Assembly (NCBI GenBank): GCA_964458615.1
Contig: CAYWJR010000001.1
Span: 42,832 to 106,831, forward strand
DNA length: 64,000 bases
Direction of reading: 5' to 3'
Origin: SHNJ01 sp964458615
Lineage (GTDB): Bacteria; Pseudomonadota; Alphaproteobacteria; SHNJ01
This document shows positions 24,328 through 31,814 of the stretch, in pieces; positions within the stretch are counted from its first letter, which is position 1; each line of letters begins with the position of its first letter. The notes below the pieces were generated by a model. That model had not been told where the DNA came from. It saw only the letters and a program-made list of their open reading frames with translations, and ran no database searches. Made by a program: the position numbers and the translations under genes.

Positions 24328-25424
24328 TACAACCCGCCATTCATCAATTGATAATCGCCGTCGATCCATTGATAAAATTTCCACAAAGGTTTAGTCATAT
24401 CGCCGTTTTTATCGAACGACACGGGACCAATCAAAGTATCGAATTCGGATGAATGCAGCGCAGCTACGATTTTAGACGATTCCGCCGACCCCGCCTTTTC
24501 TATGGCTTGTGCCATAACCTGCATCGAAGCGTACATATATAGCGTATATAATTCTGCCTTGCCTTTTTGCGCTTCGATTTGCTCGACCGCCTTGCGTCCG
24601 GCGTCATTTTGCCGTGGATCGAAAGGGCCGCTGAACACAACGCCCTCACCCAGTTTTCCAGCGACTTTCCAGAAATCGGCGTTTAGCAACGCATCGCCAC
24701 CAATAAAAGCCGATTGCAGTTTTTGTTCCCGCGCCTGGCGCACCATCAATCCGGCTTCGACCGGAAACAGGCCCATGACCACCACGTCGATTTTTTCTTT
24801 TTTCATCCGGCTGATAGTGGCGCTGAAATCCTTGTCACCCAAATTCACGCTGTCGATCAAAACCGGTTTCACGCCGGATTTGACCAGCGCTGCGCGCACA
24901 TTATCGGTTAGGCTTTTGCCCCAGGCCTGTTTATCGTGCAATAGCGCGATACGTTTACCGGGATGGGTTTTCTGGATATATTGGTAGATAAATTCCGCCT
25001 GCTGGCTATCGCGGCCGTTCAATCTGGCCAGATTTTTCAACCCCCGCCCTGTCACGTCGGAATGGGTGGAAATCGTTACCTCGGGCAAGCCTTCCTCGGC
25101 GAAAATTTCCGATGCCGGGATTGTCGCCATGGAACATAGTGGCCCCAAAATCCCAGTCACGCCTAAAGACACCAAACGGTTCGCCGCTGCTACGCCTTGC
25201 TTGGCGTCGCACGCATCGTCTTCGTATACGACCTTGATTTTTTGGCCGCCTAGAACACCGGTTTTGTTGATTTCGGCAAGCGCGGCTTTGATCCCTTCCC
25301 GCGATTGTTCCCCAAATGCCGCCGCGCTTCCGGTCAATGGCGTGGAAACGCCGATCAAAATATCGGCTGAGGCTGGCGTGCATAGAAGAGAGAGCAATAA
25401 GGTGGCGAATAGAATCTTTTTCAT
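24327..25424 (-). CDS. Branched-chain amino acid-type ABC transporter substrate-binding protein (copy 1)
   Basis: 365 residues. Signal peptide 'MKKILFATLLLSLLCTPASA' followed by 'DILIGVSTPLTGSAAAFGEQ'. It is a LivJ-like periplasmic binding protein ('YEDDACDAKQGVAAANRLV', 'IALLHDKQAWGKSLTDNVR', 'SAFIGGDALLNADFW'). It shares the order of motifs with the downstream copy throughout, including the end pattern 'LWKFYQWIDGDYQLMNGGL', so the pair arose by tandem duplication. The two genes are translationally coupled. The location between pdhC and lpdA is unusual for an uptake system. Confidence 0.93.
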   Translation of the reverse strand: MKKILFATLLLSLLCTPASADILIGVSTPLTGSAAAFGEQSREGIKAALAEINKTGVLGGQKIKVVYEDDACDAKQGVAAANRLVSLGVTGILGPLCSMATIPASEIFAEEGLPEVTISTHSDVTGRGLKNLARLNGRDSQQAEFIYQYIQKTHPGKRIALLHDKQAWGKSLTDNVRAALVKSGVKPVLIDSVNLGDKDFSATISRMKKEKIDVVVMGLFPVEAGLMVRQAREQKLQSAFIGGDALLNADFWKVAGKLGEGVVFSGPFDPRQNDAGRKAVEQIEAQKGKAELYTLYMYASMQVMAQAIEKAGSAESSKIVAALHSSEFDTLIGPVSFDKNGDMTKPLWKFYQWIDGDYQLMNGGL

Positions 25425-25454
25425 AAACAGCTCCTTGTCCGTGACAGTGAACGG

Positions 25455-26351
25455 TTAAACCATCATCAAAAACGGCTCTTCGATAAAGCCTTTGAATGCT
25501 TGCAACCATTCCGCGCCAACCGAACCGTCAATCGCCCTGTGGTCAACCGACAACGTGCATGTCATTACCGTCGCAACGGTCAATTCGCCATCGCGCACGA
25601 TTGGGCGTTGTTCGCCCTGCCCAACGGCCAAAATTGCAGCCTGCGGCGGATTGATGATCGCGGCAAAATCCTTGATGCCGAACATGCCCAAATTCGAAAT
25701 GCTGAATGAACCGCCGGTATATTCTTCGGGCATCAATTTTCCGGCCTTGGCGCGTTCAGCCAGGGATTTCATTTCTACCGAAATATCCTTGAATCCCTTG
25801 CGGTCTGCGGCGCGAATAATCGGCGTGATCAGGCCGCCGGGAATTGCCACCGCAACCGAAATATCGGCCTGATTATATTTCAACATGCCTTCGTCCGACC
25901 AGGACACATTGGCATTCGGCACCTTGATCAACGCGCTGGCGCAGGCCTTGATGATCAAATCGTTGACCGATAATTTGACGCCGTCGGATTCCAGTTTTTT
26001 ATTCAAACGCACGCGCATGTCCAGCAACGCATCCAATTGACAATCCACGGTCAGATAAAAATGCGGTACGGTTTGTTTCGATTCGGTCAGGCGTTTGGCA
26101 ATCACCTTGCGCATCATCGAATGCGGTTCAACGGTAAATGCCGCCTGCGGCAAATTACCGGGCGCGGACATTACCAGCGATTTATTTTGCGCGATTGGCG
26201 ATGCGCCGCCGCGCGCGGATTCGACATCATGGCGCACAATGCGCCCGCGCGGACCCGTGCCGGTGATGCCGGATAAATCCACGCCCATTTGTTTGGCCAA
26301 ACGTTTGGCCAGGGGCGATGCGATGATGCGTTGTTGGTTGGAATGCAACAT
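25455..26351 (-). CDS. pdhC: Pyruvate dehydrogenase E2 (dihydrolipoamide acetyltransferase) without lipoyl domain
   Basis: Only 298 residues, against about 400-450 usual for alphaproteobacterial E2. It starts directly with the peripheral subunit-binding domain ('IIASPLAKRLAKQMGVDLSGITGTGPRGRIVRHDV', residues 9-43). After a short linker comes the acyltransferase domain (~70-298), with the active-site 'DHRAIDG' (His about 271, Asp about 274) and 'GGSFSISNLGMFGI'. The start ATG is one base after the stop of pdhB, leaving no space for an N-terminal lipoyl domain. Substrate acetyl groups would have to be carried by the lipoyl domain on E1-beta. The catalytic core looks intact. Confidence 0.93.
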   Translation of the reverse strand: MLHSNQQRIIASPLAKRLAKQMGVDLSGITGTGPRGRIVRHDVESARGGASPIAQNKSLVMSAPGNLPQAAFTVEPHSMMRKVIAKRLTESKQTVPHFYLTVDCQLDALLDMRVRLNKKLESDGVKLSVNDLIIKACASALIKVPNANVSWSDEGMLKYNQADISVAVAIPGGLITPIIRAADRKGFKDISVEMKSLAERAKAGKLMPEEYTGGSFSISNLGMFGIKDFAAIINPPQAAILAVGQGEQRPIVRDGELTVATVMTCTLSVDHRAIDGSVGAEWLQAFKGFIEEPFLMMV

Positions 26352-26352
26352 G

Positions 26353-27732
26353 TTATTTCCCCAAAACTTGTTTCACGGCGTCGATTACATCCGAAACTTG
26401 CGGCAGGCTCATCGCCTCTAAATTCGCGGCATATGGCAATGGCACATCCTTGCCCGTCACACGAATCAATGGCGCGTCCAGTTCATCGAACGCTTGTTCC
26501 ATAATCACGGCGGCGATTTCGGAACCGATCCCGGCATATGGCCAGCCTTCTTCCAATGAAATAATATGATTGGTTTTACGCACCGATTCGATAATCGTCG
26601 CGGTATCCAGCGGACGCAACGTGCGCAGATTGATAACTTCGCAACTAATCCCTTCGGATTCCAATTGCTCGGCGGCTTTTAATGCCAAACCGACGGGACG
26701 CGAGAATGCAATGATGGTTACATGTTGACCCACGCGTTCGATTTTCGCCTGGCCGATTGGAACAGTGAAATCCTTGTCGGTAGGGCATGGGAATGATTGG
26801 CCGTACATAATTTCGTTTTCCAAAACCACAACCGGATTCGGATCGCGGATGGCCGATTTCATCAAACCTTTCGCGTCTTCGGCGGAATAAGGCGCGACGA
26901 CTTTTAATCCTGGGCAATGCGCATACCATGACGCATAACATTGCGAATGCTGCGCCCCCACGCGCGCGGCGGCGCCATTTGGGCCGCGAAACACAATCGG
27001 GCAACCCAATTGGCCGCCCGACATATATAACGTTTTCGCAGCGGAGTTAATGATTTGATCGATCGCCTGCATCGAAAAATTCATGGTCATGAATTCGACA
27101 ATCGGTTTCAATCCCAAAAAGGCCGAGCCGACCGCAAGACCCGCGAATCCATGTTCGGTGATTGGCGTGTCGATCACGCGTTTTGCGCCGAATTCATCCA
27201 ACAATCCTTGGGATACTTTGTACGCGCCATTATATTCCGCGACTTCCTCGCCCATCAAAAATACTTTTTCATCGGCACGCATTTCCTCCGCCATCGCTTC
27301 GCGCAATGCCTCTCGCACGGTTTTGATTTCGGTCGGGCCGGTATAGGCGCTTGGCGCCGGTGCGGCGGCAACCGTTTGTTTCGGCGCGGATGATGCGGAT
27401 TTATTCACAACAATATCGGATTTTGGCGCCTGGGTAGCCGGTTTTGGCGCGGCATGCGTGCCATTGGTTTTAATCGCGCCGGCGTCTTCGCCTTCTTCCA
27501 ATAACACCGCAATAGGCGTGTTCACCGCAACGCCTTGGGATCCGGCATTGATCAGGATTTTACCGATTACGCCTTCATCGACTGCCTCGACTTCCATAGT
27601 CGCTTTGTCGGTTTCGATTTCCGCGATCACTTCGCCGGGCTTTACCTTGTCGCCCTCTTTTTTATGCCATTTGGCCAGGTTTCCCTCGGTCATGGTTGGC
27701 GATAATGCAGGCATTAAAATTTGGATGGGCAT
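26353..27732 (-). CDS. pdhB: Pyruvate dehydrogenase E1 beta subunit with N-terminal lipoyl domain
   Basis: 459 residues. Residues 1-78 are a biotinyl/lipoyl domain ('ILMPALSPTMTEGNLAKWHKKEGDKV', lipoyl Lys about K43 in 'ETDKATMEVEA'). An Ala/Pro-rich linker (~90-130) leads to the thiamine-pyrophosphate E1 beta domain (~135-459) with 'REALREAMAEEMRADEKVFLMGEEV', 'RVIDTPITEHGFAGLAVG', and 'SLEEGWPYAGIGSEIAAVIME'. The lipoyl-E1 beta fusion is typical of Alphaproteobacteria. It is the only lipoyl domain visible in this operon. Confidence 0.96.
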   Translation of the reverse strand: MPIQILMPALSPTMTEGNLAKWHKKEGDKVKPGEVIAEIETDKATMEVEAVDEGVIGKILINAGSQGVAVNTPIAVLLEEGEDAGAIKTNGTHAAPKPATQAPKSDIVVNKSASSAPKQTVAAAPAPSAYTGPTEIKTVREALREAMAEEMRADEKVFLMGEEVAEYNGAYKVSQGLLDEFGAKRVIDTPITEHGFAGLAVGSAFLGLKPIVEFMTMNFSMQAIDQIINSAAKTLYMSGGQLGCPIVFRGPNGAAARVGAQHSQCYASWYAHCPGLKVVAPYSAEDAKGLMKSAIRDPNPVVVLENEIMYGQSFPCPTDKDFTVPIGQAKIERVGQHVTIIAFSRPVGLALKAAEQLESEGISCEVINLRTLRPLDTATIIESVRKTNHIISLEEGWPYAGIGSEIAAVIMEQAFDELDAPLIRVTGKDVPLPYAANLEAMSLPQVSDVIDAVKQVLGK

Positions 27733-27744
27733 TTATTATTTTCC

Positions 27745-28182
27745 TTATCTTGCTAAATAATTTCTGCTGGCGTCTGGTGTTAAAAAACTGAGGCGTACAA
27801 TTTTTTCATCAGGATTAGGCACACGAGCAAATTTAATCGCGGTTGTTGCAACAACAGGCGGCGCTATGATTGCTACGCCGCCTCCCGAATCCTCATGGGC
27901 TTCATCCGGGCACTCAGTTATTATATGCTCATCTTGATCATCTAAATCGGCTAAAAACTGACCTATGGGAACGTGACTAATATCGAAGTCTGCCTCTGCC
28001 AATTCTACCCATACCGTTACTTTTTGCCCGTTATCACGGTTCAAAAAAGATAATGAGCCGGGAAAACTACTTGCGAATTTAGCCGCGTCTGGAAACAATT
28101 CCGCATGAAGATGAAATACGGTTTTTGATCCAGCCGCAATCGAATCGAATATTTCTCTTCCTACGGAAAAAGCCACTGCCAT
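27745..28182 (-). CDS. Hypothetical protein inside the pdh operon
   Basis: Not recognised. 145 residues between pdhA (3 bases away) and pdhB (12 bases away), so almost certainly co-transcribed. No signal peptide or membrane segment. The N-terminal half looks like a mixed alpha/beta fold ('VTVWVELAEADFDISHVPIG'), followed by an acidic region with Cys and His ('DLDDQDEHIITECPDEAHED'), a Gly/Pro/Ala stretch and a basic end. It could be a complex-associated accessory protein; that is a guess from position. Confidence 0.65.
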   Translation of the reverse strand: MAVAFSVGREIFDSIAAGSKTVFHLHAELFPDAAKFASSFPGSLSFLNRDNGQKVTVWVELAEADFDISHVPIGQFLADLDDQDEHIITECPDEAHEDSGGGVAIIAPPVVATTAIKFARVPNPDEKIVRLSFLTPDASRNYLAR

Positions 28183-28185
28183 ATG

Positions 28186-29214
28186 TTACGCAGCCTCCAC
28201 TAAAATATCGGTATATAATTCGCTGGCATCCGGTTCCGGCGAAGTTTGCGCGAAATCGGCGGCATCGTTGACGATGATTTTGATCTCCGCTTCGATTTTT
28301 TTGAAATCGGCTTCGGTCGCCATTTTATTTTTTTCCAGATAATTACGCAAATTGCCGATCGGATCGTTTTTGTCACGATAAGATTCGACTTCTTCTTTGC
28401 TGCGGTATTTTCCGGGATCCGACATCGAATGGCCGCGGTAACGGTATGTGACCATTTCCATCAAATATGGCCCCTTGCCGCTGCGCACATGTTCGACTGC
28501 CTTTAATCCCGCTTCGCGCACGGCCATAACATTCATACCATCGACCGACACGCCGGGAATTCCGTATCCATAACCGCGTTGCGCCAACCCCGGCCCCGCC
28601 GCCGCGCGAGCGCACGACGTGCCCATGCCATATTTATTATTTTCGATAATATACAAAACCGGCAATTTCCAAAGTGCGGCCATATTGAATGCCTCGTACA
28701 CCTGCCCTTGGTTTGCGGCGCCATCGCCCATGTAACAAACATTGATGCCGCCATCGTCGTTATATTTATGCGCGAACGCCAAACCGGTACCCAGCGGCAC
28801 TTGTGCCCCAACGATACCGTGGCCGCCGTAAAATCCTTTTTCTTTCGAAAACATATGCATCGATCCGCCCTTGCCCTTGGAATAACCGCCGATGCGCCCG
28901 GTTAATTCTGCCATCACGCCGCGCGATTCCATACCGCAAGCCAACATGTGACCATGATCGCGGTACGCGGTAATCACTGTGTCTTGCGGTTTCTGACAAG
29001 ATTGCAAACCGACCACCACGGCTTCTTGGCCAATATATAAATGACAGAAACCGCCGATTAAACCCATGCCGTATAACTGGCCGGATTTTTCTTCGAACCG
29101 CCGGATCAACAACATGTCGCGGTAAAATTGCATTAACATTTTTTTGTCCGGCGTTTTGGACGAAACGGATGCCGGTTTGGAATTGGTTTTGGATTTATTT
29201 TTATTCTTAGCCAT
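28186..29214 (-). CDS. pdhA: Pyruvate dehydrogenase E1 alpha subunit
   Basis: 342 residues. Thiamine-pyrophosphate-dependent decarboxylating subunit. Evidence: 'MLLIRRFEEKSGQLYGMGLIGGFCHLYIGQEAVVVG', 'TAYRDHGHMLACG', the TPP motif 'GDGAANQGQVYEAFNMAALWKLPVLYIIENNKYGMG', and the phosphorylation-loop region 'YRYRGHSMSDPGKYRSKEEVE'. The N-terminus is Lys/Asn/Ser-rich (about 25 residues). It is the first gene of pdhA - hypothetical - pdhB - pdhC - two binding proteins - lpdA. Confidence 0.97.
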   Translation of the reverse strand: MAKNKNKSKTNSKPASVSSKTPDKKMLMQFYRDMLLIRRFEEKSGQLYGMGLIGGFCHLYIGQEAVVVGLQSCQKPQDTVITAYRDHGHMLACGMESRGVMAELTGRIGGYSKGKGGSMHMFSKEKGFYGGHGIVGAQVPLGTGLAFAHKYNDDGGINVCYMGDGAANQGQVYEAFNMAALWKLPVLYIIENNKYGMGTSCARAAAGPGLAQRGYGYGIPGVSVDGMNVMAVREAGLKAVEHVRSGKGPYLMEMVTYRYRGHSMSDPGKYRSKEEVESYRDKNDPIGNLRNYLEKNKMATEADFKKIEAEIKIIVNDAADFAQTSPEPDASELYTDILVEAA

Positions 29215-29366
29215 TGGAAACCTTGGATAAAGGGATAATTCGGAACGACAATTACTAGCCCAAAACCGGCGAAATGTAAAAATAATTTCTATTGTTGCGG
29301 GTGCGAACTGTTATGGCTTGTGAAAGAATAATATGGTTTTACAGGGATTTCAGGCGAAATCCCATT

Positions 29367-30179
29367 TTATCCGAATAACCGAACGCGATCATGCGGGTTA
29401 TCGGATCTTCCGGCAATTGGCTGTCTTGTTTGAAACATTGCCAAACAATCCCATTTTGCGTAATCGGCGTCTATTGGCGCGCTCAAGACATCGTGGATCT
29501 TAATGATGTCTTGCAACGATTCGAACGCCGCATAACACAATGCCTTTATTCCCGCTGGCGCGATTGTATTTTCAACCTGCCAAATCGATTTTAATTCGCC
29601 GGATCTTTTATTCAAACTGACCGAATCCAAAGCAGGCGGGCGGTATTCCGTGATTGGGTCCAGTATTTTCCAGCTATCGGCGTAATCACCCGCCCTGCCA
29701 GTCATGCAATGACGATACAAATCCGCCTGAATCTGCTTTATTGATGCAATTCTTTGCCCTGCCAAATCGAATGTATCTATCCATTTCGGTACAACCGCAT
29801 CGACCAATTCAGAATCTTTGGCCGAGGTTTTGGACAAAGTATTATCATGATCCGACAGATATTCCGCCCCAACCATGACATAACGCACGGCGCGATTCAT
29901 AAAATTGATCATTTCCGGCGAATATGCCGCGCCGGTTTGCGTATGGCGTTGCCGCAGATGCAAAATAGTTGCGGCGCAAGCGGAAATCAATTGACCATGT
30001 TCGTAGTCATGCAAGGCCGACGATTCAAAATCAGTAATTAAATTTTCAAGATTCGCGAAAATAATCGGCGGAACATCATTTTTAGAAAACAATTGGGCAT
30101 AAGCCAATTGAAATGAAAATCCCAAATTGTTGTACGCTTGGTCGATTGTTTCAGATGGTGTGCGCGCCCGCCCGGTCAT
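29367..30179 (-). CDS. Hypothetical soluble helical protein (pair member 2)
   Basis: Not recognised. 270 residues, no signal or membrane segments, mostly predicted helix. The ATG has an AAGGA site 10 bases upstream. It follows the 30192-30953 gene by 12 bases, so they form a two-gene unit. Both proteins share the pattern G-x-L-x-x-A-C-x(3)-I-L-x-x-R-x-R followed about 20 residues later by A-x(3)-V...AE ('GQLISACAATILHLRQR' here), which suggests divergent paralogues. Confidence 0.6.
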   Translation of the reverse strand: MTGRARTPSETIDQAYNNLGFSFQLAYAQLFSKNDVPPIIFANLENLITDFESSALHDYEHGQLISACAATILHLRQRHTQTGAAYSPEMINFMNRAVRYVMVGAEYLSDHDNTLSKTSAKDSELVDAVVPKWIDTFDLAGQRIASIKQIQADLYRHCMTGRAGDYADSWKILDPITEYRPPALDSVSLNKRSGELKSIWQVENTIAPAGIKALCYAAFESLQDIIKIHDVLSAPIDADYAKWDCLAMFQTRQPIAGRSDNPHDRVRLFG

Positions 30180-30191
30180 CGGCCAAATCCT

Positions 30192-30953
30192 TTATGCGGC
30201 GCGGCGGCGCCATGATGGTTTGATTTCCAGCAATACAACAGGCGGCAATTGCAATTCAGCGCGCTGTAAATTTTTTGGCAACGGCGATGCAACCGATTGT
30301 TCCATGCGCAATACCGCTCCCGCCGCCTCGGTGACATAATAAGCCACCAAACGAAACGGTTCCGCCGCCGCGTTTTCAATTGGAAAAATATTTTTTGCCG
30401 ATTGCATCAATTCAACAAAATCATTGTTCTTGGCCGCGTCCGACAATGTCACAGATCCCATATACCGCATATGTTCAACAGTTTGAAATTCCGCGTCATT
30501 CAATCGCGCCACAATCGATGTGCCGACGCCGTTGGCCGCCTTTAATGCCAAATCCAGACGGAAAAACGTACCGCGTTGCGGCCAGTCGGGCAAGGATTCG
30601 GAAATTTGTTTCATCGCGCGGTCGATTTTCAATTGATGTTTGGTCGGCATATGTCCGTTTTGACTGGCGCGTTCGGCAATCGATTCCACCATGGCATAGG
30701 CCGCATCCATCAAAACCAAGGATCGAAAACTGACTGGTTTGGCATTGCGGCGGCGCGCCAAAATAAATTCCGAACACGCCTGCGCCAGATTACCCATGGA
30801 TGCCGCCGAAAATTGATCCGGGAATTCTTCGGCGCGTTGCGTAATATCGCGTATGGTCTTTAAATGACGGCTTGCGGGCGGGCTAAAACTGCCTGGATTG
30901 GTTTTTCCTGCCTGTTCGGTTAAAAACATCAATGCGTTTTCAAATATTTCCAT
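30192..30953 (-). CDS. Hypothetical soluble helical protein (pair member 1)
   Basis: Not recognised. 253 residues from the ATG at 30953, which has GAGGGG 5 bases upstream; a TTG four codons earlier is less likely. No signal peptide or membrane segment. 'GNLAQACSEFILARRR' corresponds to 'GQLISACAATILHLRQR' in the next gene. The C-terminus is basic ('IKPSWRRRAA'). No enzymatic motif was seen. Confidence 0.6.
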   Translation of the reverse strand: MEIFENALMFLTEQAGKTNPGSFSPPASRHLKTIRDITQRAEEFPDQFSAASMGNLAQACSEFILARRRNAKPVSFRSLVLMDAAYAMVESIAERASQNGHMPTKHQLKIDRAMKQISESLPDWPQRGTFFRLDLALKAANGVGTSIVARLNDAEFQTVEHMRYMGSVTLSDAAKNNDFVELMQSAKNIFPIENAAAEPFRLVAYYVTEAAGAVLRMEQSVASPLPKNLQRAELQLPPVVLLEIKPSWRRRAA

Positions 30954-31125
30954 CTTGCCCCTCAAATATCGGATCCATTATGGATAAATTTTTACTAAAA
31001 TCAAGCTTTTTCAAAAGCAATAAAATTTCAATTAACGCTGAATAATCAATAAATTAGCTGATTATATTGACAAATTACTTTATTGAATTAGGGTGCGTAA
31101 AATCAGAAAACAGAGGGATTCATAC

Positions 31126-31746
31126 ATGTTTGAACCAAATACAAAATTTGAATTGGCCACATATAACACAGTAAAAAATGAATGGGAGAAAATGCCACCC
31201 GAGGTCAATGGCGGCAAAATTGAATTTTCAGATCCCATAGAGGCAACAAGCGCATTAACCAATCATTACACTAGTTGCGATCGGACATTTCAATTAATCG
31301 ACCCGGTTTTATTTCTTCCAAAAAACGAAACGGAAACTCCATTAAACGGTGCTATGACATTATTAATCTGCGCGCCAGGCGGGGAAAAGCGCCCGATATC
31401 GGAACAAGAATACAATGCACTACATGCTCTAACATTAACCTATGAATTTGCAATCGCAACCCCAAACGGCAATTTGGTGCCTTGCAATGAATTGGCAACA
31501 GACAATCATGATCCAAGCCCCTTAAGCGCATCGGCAATGTCAACGATACTGCAACAACCACTGGGGCGGTCATGGATACCGGAACATCCTCCGCGTCAAT
31601 TAGCCAATACATCAACAGCAACCAGATTTCATGGTGTATCAGCGATGCCAATGACGATTTTGGTAAATCAACCCGGCAAAAAAACTGCCCCGATCTCGCC
31701 TGATCAATTGGCGGCGTTACGGGCATTGTGCCGCGCTAGCGCCTAA
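31126..31746 (+). CDS. Hypothetical protein with an internal sequence repeat
   Basis: Not recognised. 206 residues from the ATG at 31126, supported by GAGGG about 8 bases upstream; the GTG at 31093 is weaker. No signal or membrane segment. Residues ~77-105 ('MTLLICAPGGEKRPISEQEY...') and ~176-206 ('MTILVNQPGKKTAPISPDQL...') are two copies of one ~30-residue unit: strand, PG turn, 'PIS' and a helix 'ALxAL'. It is flanked by a strong hairpin at its end and lies alone between minus-strand genes. Confidence 0.62.
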   Translation: MFEPNTKFELATYNTVKNEWEKMPPEVNGGKIEFSDPIEATSALTNHYTSCDRTFQLIDPVLFLPKNETETPLNGAMTLLICAPGGEKRPISEQEYNALHALTLTYEFAIATPNGNLVPCNELATDNHDPSPLSASAMSTILQQPLGRSWIPEHPPRQLANTSTATRFHGVSAMPMTILVNQPGKKTAPISPDQLAALRALCRASA

Positions 31747-31768
31747 TAAATACGCGTGATAAATACAA

Positions 31769-31814
31769 GGCGGCTTGGATCAAACACGTATTGAATCTAA
31801 GCCGCCAATTTTTC
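31769..31814 (+). terminator. Intrinsic terminator after the repeat-containing hypothetical gene
   Basis: A 12-base stem (GGCGGCTTGGAT with ATCTAAGCCGCC, one G-U pair) and 14-base loop are followed by AATTTTTC. It overlaps the last codons of mfd on the other strand. Confidence 0.65.
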
